In this document: piece by piece, positions 18,390 to 28,129 of the stretch
Numbering within the stretch: the stretch's first letter is position 1
How the letters are laid out: the number at the start of each line of letters is the position of its first letter
Source of the DNA: Fragilariopsis cylindrus CCMP1102
Lineage: Eukaryota; Bacillariophyta; Bacillariophyceae; Bacillariales; Bacillariaceae
Reading direction: 5' to 3'
NCBI GenBank assembly: GCA_900095095.1
Contig: FMBT01000633.1
Span: 1 to 33,246 of the forward strand
Length of the DNA: 33,246 nt
Notes under the pieces: generated by a model
The model's input: the letters and a program-made list of their open reading frames with translations, nothing else
Told to the model about the DNA's origin: nothing
The model's database searches: none
Program-made: the position numbers and the translations under genes

Positions 18390-18720
18390 GGTGAACCAAA
18401 ACAAAATTAGATGAACCAAAACAAAATTAGATGAACCAAAACAAAATTAGATGAACCAAAACAAAATTAGATGAACCAAAACAAAATTAGATGAACCAAA
18501 ACAAAATTAGATGAACCAAAACAAAATTAGATGAACCAAAACAAAATTAGATGAACCAAAACAAAATTAGATGAACCAAAACAAAATTAGATGAACCAAA
18601 ACAAAATTAGATGAACCAAAACAAAATTAGATGAACCAAAACAAAATTAGATGAACCAAAACAAAAGCAAAATCAACCAAAACAAAAGCAAAATCAACCA
18701 AAACAAAAGCAAAATCAACC
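18390..18720 (-). repeat. 20-bp minisatellite array 5
   Basis: About 13 regular units and three 21-bp variant units at the far end; uninterrupted. Confidence 0.95.
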
Positions 18721-19055
18721 GTTAGGGTTGGATTCGCGATGAGTGTGGGTTTTTGGTTTTTTTTCTATCTCTCTTTCTTTTGTTTTTACATTAAGTAACA
18801 CTAACTGTTTTGTCTACTCACACGATTTTAGCGTCTCTTTTATATTTCCGGTACTACTATTTCTTTTCTTTCGATATTTTTTGCTTGATTCTAGAGTCTC
18901 CACTCAGTACTGCGGATGCCATGCGCGATATTCAAATATTATATAGAAAATCACCTAACGGTCGATTTTTTATTTCGTTTCAGACCCACATTTTAACTGC
19001 CAAAATCAAATAATAAAATCTAAATAATCTCCAAATCAGATTAAAAAAAACTAAA
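18721..19055 (-). repeat. Segment Q, truncated
   Basis: The MITE-like segment and a short part of Q, breaking off after ACTAAA where the spacer starts. Confidence 0.7.
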
Positions 19056-19630
19056 GATTGGTTGTGGGGAAGGGTGTCGCTTCCTGGTTACGTAACTGAG
19101 TTGGTGGTGATAAGTGTGGATATATATCACAGAGTGGCGTCTGGTGTGTGTCACTTCTTTTACTTAGGCGGTGAGCGTGTGGGTGTTCTGTGTCTAGTAA
19201 GTAAGGTGAGGGTGCTAAGTGTGGCTGCTTAACGATGGGGCCGTCTGGTAGTGGGCGCGCTTTTTTTTACTTAGGGCTGGTCGTAGCAGTGAATTTTTGG
19301 CTGTCAAGTCCCGGTATTGTTCTTCTTTTTATTGAAAGTCGAGATGTCTCTTGCACGACGCTTCGAATTTACGTGAAAATGGCGGTTAACGTGGTGTTTT
19401 GGCCTTGGTGGGTGGTCAGTGTATGATAGGTTTGAGTGAAATCGGGGGTATTGGTTGTAACAGGCTTGGTCGTATTAGGTTACAGCAGTAGTGATGGTTG
19501 GTGATATGTGCGGTGGTCGGATAGTCTTCGATGTGAAGTAAGCGATTTTTGGCTGAATTCGTCGTAGGATTCTACGTGTTTTAAGTACTGAAAATTTAAT
19601 TGGATTGACGTCCACGAAAAACGAGGGAAG
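19056..19630. other. Unique G/T-rich spacer between blocks II and III
   Basis: The only single-copy stretch. The + strand is G/T-rich, like the non-coding strand of the cores. GTGTGGCTGCTTAACGATGG (about 19,218) resembles GTGTGGCTGCCTGATCGGG in the core 3' region (about 6,036), which hints at a decayed relative. No convincing gene; the 63-codon frame at 19,235-19,426 lacks protein character. It ends directly in the GATGGT microsatellite of a P remnant. Confidence 0.5.
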
Positions 19631-19649
19631 TGATGGTGGTGTAATTGTA

Positions 19650-19959
19650 ACAAAAAAGTTGCAGGAGGCAATCACAAGGTTCTAATACACTCTGTGAAGG
19701 TTTGTGCACCCAACCCATCCGGTGTTGTCCTTTGCAACACTTTCAAATGAGATATTTTGTTTTTCATTTCTATCAAAAATCTTGTTGTTTGTGTGCCTTT
19801 CACAACAGCAAAATGAATTGGTATTCCTCAACCACACAAACAAAAAAGTTGCAGGAGGCAATCACAAGGTTCTAATACACTCTGTGAAGGTTTGTGCACC
19901 CAACCCATCCGGTGTTGTCCTTTGCAACACTTTCAAATGAGATATTTTGTTTTTCATTT
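19650..19959 (+). repeat. 190-bp tandem array, 1.6 copies
   Basis: Copies start at about 19,650 and 19,840. The first directly follows a 20-base P remnant ending GTAATTGTAAC, the same joint as in complete units. Confidence 0.9.
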
Positions 19960-21160
19960 GTATGATGACCTTACCTAACCCTCCGATCATTTTTTTGTAT
20001 GTGTGGTTGAAGAGAAATGTAGATTTAGCTGGGTAGGTATGCACTAAAATCAGTCCTATTTTGTAGCAAAATGCACCACAAACATTCTTGTTTGGAATGG
20101 TTCAAATGTAGAACTTTGTTTTCTTTGGGTGCACCAGCCTCCATATAGTGTATTAGGACCTTGCCTAACCCTCCTATCACTTTTTCATATGTGTGGTTGA
20201 AGAGGGAAGTAGATTTGGCTATGCGTAGGTATGCACTAAAATCAGTCCTATTTTGAGAACAAAATAATGTGGTATGGATCTTATTTTTTGGAATGGTTCA
20301 AATGTAAAACTTTGTTTTCTTTGGGTGCACCAGCCTCCATATAGTGTATTAGGACCTTGCCTAACCCTTATTCAATACACCAGCTGACTATCATACTCTT
20401 CAACAATGTTGGTTGTATTATAGAATATGAGAAACATCCTGTTGGTTGTTGTTGCATTAAAATAAGCAGATACATGTAGAACAACAAGTGCACACATATT
20501 ACTTTCCTACAGTGGCTCTTGTTATTATCTTATGCATGTGTGAAATGCTGCTGACTGACTATTTAGGAAAAAAAAGTGATGGTAGCATCTATATATATAA
20601 TATAACTAGCCCACATAATGCCTACCTACCCTCCTAGACCATTATTGGCAGAATGATACACGTAGAACAGCAGCTGCACACATATTACTTTTGTACAGTT
20701 ACTTTGGGTGTTATCTTATGTATGTATTTGATGCTGCTGACTAATTATTTTGGAAAAAAAAAGTGATGGTAGTAACTATATACACGATATAACTAGCTCA
20801 AATTGATTTAAACTAAGGAGATTATTTAGTTTTTTTTAATCTGATTTGGAGATTATTTAGATTTTATTATTTGATTTTGGCAGTTAAAATGTGGGTCTGA
20901 AACGAAATAAAAAATCGACCGTTAGGTGATTTTCTATATAATATTTGAATATCGCGCATGGCATCCGCAGTACTGAGTGGAGACTCTAGAATCAAGCAAA
21001 AAATATCGAAAGAAAAGAAATAGTAGTACCGGAAATATAAAAGAGACGCTAAAATCGTGTGAGTAGACAAAACAGTTAGTGTTACTTAATGTAAAAACAA
21101 AAGAAAGAGAGATAGAAAAAAAACCAAAAACCCACACTCATCGCGAATCCAACCCTAACG
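19960..21160 (+). repeat. Segment Q after the 190-bp array
   Basis: Same content as 2,118-3,403. One private change is CTCCGATC in place of CTCCTATC near 19,984. No gene seen. Confidence 0.75.
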
Positions 21161-21470
21161 GTTGATTTTGCTTTTGTTTTGGTTCATCTAATTTTGTTTT
21201 GGTTGATTTTGCTTTTGTTTTGGTTGATTTTGCTTTTGTTTTGGTTCATCTAATTTTGTTTTGGTTCATCTAATTTTGTTTTGGTTCATCTAATTTTGTT
21301 TTGGTTCATCTAATTTTGTTTTGGTTCATCTAATTTTGTTTTGGTTCATCTAATTTTGTTTTGGTTCATCTAATTTTGTTTTGGTTCATCTAATTTTGTT
21401 TTGGTTCATCTAATTTTGTTTTGGTTCATCTAATTTTGTTTTGGTTCATCTAATTTTGTTTTGGTTCACC
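21161..21470 (+). repeat. 20-bp minisatellite array 6
   Basis: About 12 regular units plus 21-bp variant units at the start; long-type right flank. Counterpart of array 1, about four units shorter. Confidence 0.95.
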
Positions 21471-22043
21471 ATCTAAACCATAACTCACCGCCCAACTCGT
21501 CCTCCACCTTTATGGTGCGCTTTTAATATACGGGGATCAAATCGCAAAAAGACGGAGAGGTCGTATTTGGAAAATGTCAACTCCGACGATTTTAGCGTCC
21601 ATATTCTTTTTCTGGTAACTCTTTTTTTGAATGTGAATTGAGATTTTTATGATTGATGTTTGCACGTGCTCCAAGGATGACTTATTCAGTGCGAGAAAAA
21701 CGGTTGACGTCCACTACAAAAGTGTGCTCATGGGACTCAATTGTTTGATTCAAGACCAGAATCGACTAGCTTGACTAGAATCTAAATTAACAGCGACGAA
21801 GTGCGACGATCTCTTAGGGCTCGATCTTTTTCCCATTCTCAGAAACAAAATTTGTTTTGTTTTGATGCATGATCATTTTTCTTTATTTACCGTACAATTA
21901 ACAGAGAGGGTAACAAGATTTACTCGCTTATAATAGTAGTAAATAAATGATATACAACAACTAGTAGCTTCTCCACAGCCTTACTTCTTTCCTGGTAAAA
22001 TAATACAGAACAAGTTTATTATATTCTACTACTACTGTATGAG
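21471..22043 (+). repeat. Segment R, long-flank type
   Basis: Same motifs as 1,290-1,850, with a private TTTCTGG for TTTCCGG change at about 21,611. No gene seen. Confidence 0.6.
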
Positions 22044-22310
22044 ATGATGTCGTCAACTTCCGCTTCTCCTTCCGTCATTGATCGCAACAGTAGTAGAGAT
22101 GGCAATAATGAAAATGGAAATGAAAATGAGAGTGGTCGAGAAACGGATGCTACTGGTGCTGATGCCAGTGACGAAGTAACAATTGAAACAAATAATGTCG
22201 TTCTTCTTCGCAATTACAACAACGACGATGGCGATGGTGATGGTGATGGTGATGGTGATGGTGGTGTAATTGTAACAAAAAAGTTGCAGGAGGCAATCAC
22301 AAGGTTCTAA
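22044..22310 (+). CDS. P frame, six-DG copy
   Basis: 88 codons, same protein as at 1,851, its counterpart in the other mega-repeat. Function unknown. Confidence 0.3.
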   Translation: MMSSTSASPSVIDRNSSRDGNNENGNENESGRETDATGADASDEVTIETNNVVLLRNYNNDDGDGDGDGDGDGGVIVTKKLQEAITRF

Positions 22311-23593
22311 TACACTCTGTGAAGGTTTGTGCACCCAACCCATCCGGTGTTGTCCTTTGCAACACTTTCAAATGAGATATTTTGTTTTTCATTTGTATGA
22401 TGACCTTACCTAACCCTCCTATCATTTTTTTGTATGTGTGGTTGAAGAGAAATGTAGATTTAGCTGGGTAGGTATGCACTAAAATCAGTCCTATTTTGTA
22501 GCAAAATGCACCACAAACATTCTTGTTTGGAATGGTTCAAATGTAGAACTTTGTTTTCTTTGGGTGCACCAGCCTCCATATAGTGTATTAGGACCTTGCC
22601 TAACCCTCCTATCACTTTTTCATATGTGTGGTTGAAGAGGGAAGTAGATTTGGCTATGCGTAGGTATGCACTAAAATCAGTCCTATTTTGAGAACAAAAT
22701 AATGTGGTATGGATCTTATTTTTTGGAATGGTTCAAATGTAAAACTTTGTTTTCTTTGGGTGCACCAGCCTCCATATAGTGTATTAGGACCTTGCCTAAC
22801 CCTTATTCAATACACCAGCTGACTATCATACTCTTCAACAATGTTGGTTGTATTATAGAATATGAGAAACATCCTGTTGGTTGTTGTTGCATTAAAATAA
22901 GCAGATACATGTAGAACAACAAGTGCACACATATTACTTTCCTACAGTGGCTCTTGTTATTATCTTATGCATGTGTGAAATGCTGCTGACTGACTATTTA
23001 GGAAAAAAAAGTGATGGTAGCATCTATATATATAATATAACTAGCCCACATAATGCCTACCTACCCTCCTAGACCATTATTGGCAGAATGATACACGTAG
23101 AACAGCAGCTGTACACATATTACTTTTGTACAGTTACTTTGGGTGTTATCTTATGTATGTATTTGATGCTGCTGACTAATTATTTTGGAAAAAAAAAGTG
23201 ATGGTAGTAACTATATACACGATATAACTAGCTCAAATTGATTTAAACTAAGGAGATTATTTAGTTTTTTTTAATCTGATTTGGAGATTATTTAGATTTT
23301 ATTATTTGATTTTGGCAGTTAAAATGTGGGTCTGAAACGAAATAAAAAATCGACCGTTAGGTGATTTTCTATATAATATTTGAATATCGCGCATGGCATC
23401 CGCAGTACTGAGTGGAGACTCTAGAATCAAGCAAAAAATATCGAAAGAAAAGAAATAGTAGTACCGGAAATATAAAAGAGACGCTAAAATCGTGTGAGTA
23501 GACAAAACAGTTAGTGTTACTTAATGTAAAACAAAAGAAAGAGAGATAGAAAAAAAACCAAAAACCCACACTCATCGCGAATCCAACCCTAAC
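22311..23593 (+). repeat. Segment Q, complete copy
   Basis: Nearly identical to 2,118-3,403. No gene seen. Confidence 0.75.
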
Positions 23594-24421
23594 GGTTGAT
23601 TTTGCTTTTGTTTTGGTTCATCTAATTTTGTTTTGGTTGATTTTGCTTTTGTTTTGGTTGATTTTGCTTTTGTTTTGGTTCATCTAATTTTGTTTTGGTT
23701 CATCTAATTTTGTTTTGGTTCATCTAATTTTGTTTTGGTTCATCTAATTTTGTTTTGGTTCATCTAATTTTGTTTTGGTTCATCTAATTTTGTTTTGGTT
23801 TCATCTAATTTTGTTTTGGTTCATCTAATTTTGTTTTGGTTCATCTAATTTTGTTTTTGGTTCATCTAATTTTGTTTTGGGTTCATCTAATTTTGTTTTG
23901 GTTCATCTAATTTTGTTTTGGTTCATCTAATTTTGTTTTGGTTCATCTAATTTTGTTTTGGTTCATCTAATTTTGTTTTGGTTCATCTAATTTTGTTTTG
24001 GTTCATCTAATTTTGTTTTGGTTCATCTAATTTTGTTTTGGTTCATCTAATTTTGTTTTGGTTCATCTAATTTTGTTTTGGTTCATCTAATTTTGTTTTG
24101 GTTCATCTAATTTTGTTTTGGTTCATCTATTTTGTTTTGGTTCATCTAATTTTGTTTTGGGTTCATCTAATTTTGTTTTTGGTTCATCTAATTTTGTTTT
24201 GGTTCATCTAATTTTGTTTTGGGTTCATCTAATTTTGTTTTGGTTCATCTAATTTTGTTTTGGTTCATCTAATTTTGTTTTGGTTATCTAATTTTTTTTG
24301 GTTCATCTAATTTTGTTTTGGTTCATCTAATTTTGTTTTGGTTCATCTAATTTTTGGTTTTTTTTGTTTTGGTTCATCTAATTTTGTTTTGGTTCATCTA
24401 ATTTTGTTTTGGTTTCACCAT
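23594..24421 (+). repeat. 20-bp minisatellite array 7, irregular
   Basis: About 40 units, the longest complete array. Unlike arrays 2, 5 and 6 it has many one-base indels (GGGTTC, GGTTTC, a lost C or A), mostly after 23,790. These look like uncorrected sequencing errors. A 75-codon frame at 24,338 is created by them. Confidence 0.9.
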
Positions 24422-24956
24422 CTATGGTGCGCTTTTAATATACGGGGATCAAATCGCAAAAAGACGGAGAGGTCGTATTTGGAAAATGTCAACTCCGACG
24501 ATTTTAGCGTCCATATTCTTTTTCCGGGTAACTCTTTTTTTGAATGTGAATTGAGATTTTTATGATTGATGTTTGCACGTGCTCCAAGGATGACTTATTC
24601 AGTGCGAGAAAAACGGTTGACGTCCACTACAAAAGTGTGCTCATGGGACTCAATTGTTTGATTCAAGACCAGAATCGACTAGCTTGACTAGAATCTAAAT
24701 TAACAGCGACGAAGTGCGACGATCTCTTAGGGCTCGATCTTTTTCCCATTCTCAGAAACAAAATTTGTTTTGTTTTGATGCATGATCATTTTTCTTTATT
24801 TACCGTACAATTAACAGAGAGGGTAACAAGATTTACTCGCTTATAATAGTAGTAAATAAATGATATACAACAACTAGTAGCTTCTCCACAGCCTTACTTC
24901 TTTCCTGGTAAAATAATACAGAACAAGTTTATTATATTCTACTACTACTGTATGAG
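24422..24956 (+). repeat. Segment R, short-flank type
   Basis: Counterpart of 4,111-4,647, with an additional G in CCGGGTAAC. No gene seen. Confidence 0.6.
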
Positions 24957-25223
24957 ATGATGTCGTCAACTTCCGCTTCTCCTTCCGTCATTGATCGCAA
25001 CAGTAGTAGAGATGGCAATAATGAAAATGGAAATGAAAATGAGAGTGGTCGAGAAACGGATGCAACTGGTGCTGATGCCAGTGACGAAGTAACAATTGAA
25101 ACAAATAATGTCGTTCTTCTTCGCAATTACAACAACGACGATGGCGATGGTGATGGTGATGGTGATGGTGATGGTGGTGTAATTGTAACAAAAAAGTTGC
25201 AAGAGGCAATCACAAGGTTCTAA
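24957..25223 (+). CDS. P frame with GCAACT variant
   Basis: 88 codons, six DG pairs; shares GCAACT and a GCAAGAGG tail variant with 4,648-4,920, its counterpart, which has seven DG pairs. Function unknown. Confidence 0.3.
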   Translation: MMSSTSASPSVIDRNSSRDGNNENGNENESGRETDATGADASDEVTIETNNVVLLRNYNNDDGDGDGDGDGDGGVIVTKKLQEAITRF

Positions 25224-25635
25224 TACACTCTGTGAAGGTTTGTGCACCCAACCCATCCGGTGTTGTCCTTTGCAACACTTTCAAATGAGATATTTTGTTT
25301 TTCATTTCTATCAAAAAACAACTTTTTTTGGAGAATAAAATCATGGAACCCATTATATGCTTAATATTTATATGTATGCAAGACAGTGGGTACATCCAGG
25401 GGTTTACTTTCTTCGTCACAGAACAAAAACCAATAAATACCCTATTTTAGCTAAAATCCACTGAAAATAATTTTGCACGAGATGGAGCATATGAACCAGA
25501 AGCCCCAATGGTTTCGGCTTTAGGTGGGTTATTATTATTGTGAGGAAACAACATGCACAAGTGTCACGACGATCATGACATAAAATGACTGTTGTGAAAA
25601 CCTCACGGGACCCATAAATAATTGAATCCCCAACA
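25224..25635 (+). repeat. Partial 190-bp repeat and 317-bp insert, second copy
   Basis: Counterpart of 4,921-5,332, with the same joints. The insert proper is about 25,319-25,635. Confidence 0.6.
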
Positions 25636-25920
25636 ACTACTACTGTATGAGATGATGTCGTCAACTTCCGCTTCTCCTTCCGTCATTGATCGCAACAGTA
25701 GTAGAGATGGCAATAATGAAAATGGAAATGAAAATGAGAGTGGTCGAGAAACGGATGCTACTGGTGCTGATGCCAGTGACGAAGTAACAATTGAAACAAA
25801 TAATGTCGTTCTTCTTCGCAATTACAACAACGACGATGGCGATGGTGATGGTGATGGTGATGGTGGTGTAATTGTAACTTTAATTTAACTCATTGATTTA
25901 CTATGTAGTATAAATATATG
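25636..25920 (+). repeat. Core 2 left inverted-repeat arm
   Basis: Counterpart of 5,333-5,617; the inner 42 bases are 25,879-25,920. Confidence 0.85.
25652..25888 (+). CDS. P frame fused to core 2 terminus
   Basis: 78 codons, same as at 5,349, ending in VIVTLI at the core edge. Function unknown. Confidence 0.25.
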   Translation: MMSSTSASPSVIDRNSSRDGNNENGNENESGRETDATGADASDEVTIETNNVVLLRNYNNDDGDGDGDGDGGVIVTLI

Positions 25921-26399
25921 TATATATATATGATGAGATACTCATAAATATATATAAGGCATATAAGTATATTTTATTAATCTAGCTAATTGCCTTTTTG
26001 TAGATATGTATAGCAGACTATAACGTCTTTAAACTCGCCTCCGATAAGTGAAGAATAATACAACTTCGGTAGAACGACAGTGATGGTGTGTATATGTATG
26101 TATGTATATATGTATGGTGATTCGATGGTGGTGATTGTAAATGATATGTAATAGTATCAACACCTCTTCAATTGTAGTAGTAGGCCGGTTCCTCTTGTAC
26201 TTGATTTGAAATAGAACTCGTTGGTGATGGTATGGTTGTAAATAGAGCAGGGTATGGCACCTGTTCGGTGATGTCTTGTGTTTATAGAATTATATGTTTG
26301 TAGAATTGTATGTGTATGTTGATGTTTGGTAGATTAGGTGTGGCTGCCTGATCGGGTAGTAGGGGTGGTCAACTGAAGGTGATTTTGGAATTAAGCAAC
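25921..26399 (-). other. Core 2 3' non-coding region
   Basis: Counterpart of 5,618-6,096 with no evident difference; AATAAA at 25,973-25,978 on the - strand. Confidence 0.6.
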
Positions 26400-27950
26400 T
26401 TATACTTCAGCGTGGTCTTGTGGTACTTCGTTTGCTGACTTATCGTTGTCTGAATCCGACGTTTCTTCTTCCGACGTGTCTTCTTCCGATGAAATTTCCA
26501 AGGCGTTATCTGTGGTACTGCCTTTCTTTTCCGAGTCGGTTGTTGCTTCTTCTTCGAGAGTAAGCTTGACTTTCTTCTTTGGGGAAGGCGTTGCGAATGG
26601 TGTATCGGTAGTATGTTCTGGTGTGGCTGTCTTTGCCTTTCTTTTTTTATATTTGTTGGCTTGTAGATGACCGGCGTCGAAATGTTCTTGGATGGTCGCT
26701 GCGAGGTCTGCTGGTCGAGCTACATTAATGTCTGGGATGATTTTGCGATCCAGAATGGCCCGTGCCGTTTCTCCAAGGTAGTAATTTTTTGTCTGCGATT
26801 TGTCTTCTTCGACGATGAGCATTTCTTCTTCAGTCATTTTCTTCAAAGCCAACTTGACGTTGTTGTTGTGTGGGCTGTATCCTAAGAGTGTTTGGAGTTC
26901 GGCTAGTGAGAAGAAAAGTGGGAGGTCGACGAGGATGCATAGGATGCCTTCTACTTGAGGCCACAGTTGTCTGTTATACTTTTGGTCGCTGCATGTCCAC
27001 TTCTTGAATCCAAATTTTTTACCTAATGAGTTGAGCAGGACTCTTTTGATAACTCTGCGTCCATCGCTGATAAGTATCTCCTCCGCTAACACATCTAGCG
27101 CTGTCTCCGTTGCATCTGTGAGCTCGTTATCCTTGTTGGAAGTTTTTAAGGTGGCTGCCTCTTGCGCATTTTTGACTTTTTTGTATTTGGTATCTAAATT
27201 CTTCAATGATGGCAAATGGCCTCGATAGACTTGCTAATTTCCTCGGTGGCAGACTGTGACTCCTGAAGTGTTTCCTGAAGTTCGTTAATTTTGATTTTGC
27301 ATCTGCATGTAATCCTTCTGCTGCATCGACTCCTTGTCTGTATGAGTCTATTGCTTCTCTTACTCTTTTGAGATGCTCGTGTCTACTGATAGTTGCTCCT
27401 TCGGCTGTCTTGTGCGCTGTATTGGCTGCCTTTTGTTGGTCTTGGAGTGCCTTCAGAGTTGAGGAGTGCCGGTGATGGCCCGTAAATGGTCATGATGGTA
27501 GATTTTGATCAGTGATTTGTCCCTGCAAGTTGTTGAAGTGGGAGGTGGCGTTTGTGTGTAGGTCTTTACTTCATTGGTTTCGTCCAAAATTTTTACAGAT
27601 ATCTCTCATTTCTTCGTCTAGGGCGGCATCGGTTCTTTTCAGTGTGGCTAACTCGGCTGTTAGTTGCTTGATTGCTTCGTCGTTCTTGAGCTCTGCATGG
27701 TGGGTTTAATGGTGTTCCATAATGCATTTGGTTTCGTTATTTTCGCCATTGTTGGTATGTCGGGATTGATGATGTTATCGAAAATAGATCGGTAAGGCGA
27801 ATGTGAAAGTTGCTTTTGTAATTGCTGAACTGAGGATTGTGAGAGATCCCTAGGGATAGTTGACGTTGCCATGACTGTGTATTTTGCTGGGGAGGTTGTT
27901 TGGAGACCTGTGTACTGGTTTGCCTGTGTTGGTTTTGATGTAAACTCCAT
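26400..27950 (-). pseudogene. ORF1 copy 2, broken by clustered deletions
   Basis: The C-terminal 271 codons (26,400-27,215), including the winged-helix-like part, nuclear localisation signals and acidic tail, are intact. Between about 27,220 and 27,790 at least eight short deletions relative to core 1 destroy the coiled-coil frame. At the 5' end, an ATG at 27,950 in strong context reads in frame through to MAKITK, giving a 67-residue N-terminal extension that is out of frame in core 1. Confidence 0.7.
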
Positions 27951-28129
27951 GGTTTCGAAACGGAATGTGTGATAGTTTCGAAATAGTTTCGAAAGACGTT
28001 TCTCCTCTTTTTTTTTAATGCAGTAACTTAGTTTTTGGTGCGGTGAACGTTGGCGCGCGCTCTTCGTGTGTTGCTTATTTGGGTGTCTGTTGGCAGCCGG
28101 CAGGTAACGAGCAGGTCGAGGCCGTCGTG

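Larger units (their letters stand above)
11612..19055 (-). repeat. Block II: tandem composite units, - orientation
   Basis: Same components as block I, inverted. P frames at 11,838, 14,632 and 17,816 (start positions) are 2,794 and 3,184 bp apart; the second interval is longer because of a 190-bp tandem array at 16,902-17,592. The block ends abruptly at 19,055, inside the Q segment, where the sequence changes from satellite to the unique spacer. Confidence 0.85.
1..19630. repeat. 20.3-kb mega-repeat, copy A (left end outside window)
   Basis: Positions 1 to about 12,980 are collinear with 20,268-33,246. The offset is 20,267 at base 1, 20,193 at the first complete P frame, 20,309 at the second and 20,303 across core 1; the drift comes from minisatellite length changes. 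A variant shared only by the P frames at 4,648 and 24,957 (GCAACT instead of GCTACT) confirms the pairing. The order is + satellite block, core, - satellite block, unique spacer. About 640 bases of the left end, matching 19,631-20,267, lie outside the window. Confidence 0.85.
19631..25878 (+). repeat. Block III: tandem composite units, + orientation
   Basis: Begins inside the GATGGT microsatellite of a P frame (only its last 20 bases remain), then Q with a 1.6-copy 190-bp array, a minisatellite, R, P (22,044), Q, a minisatellite, R, P (24,957), the 317-bp insert and P (25,652). It is the partner of block I in the second mega-repeat. Confidence 0.85.

Noticed and set aside
19235..19426. 63-codon frame in the spacer
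   Set aside because: Short, Trp/Val/Ser-rich in a G/T-rich stretch, no motif or start context.
24338..24565. 75-codon frame over minisatellite array 7
   Set aside because: Made by one-base irregularities in the array; absent from the clean counterpart at about 4,050-4,250.
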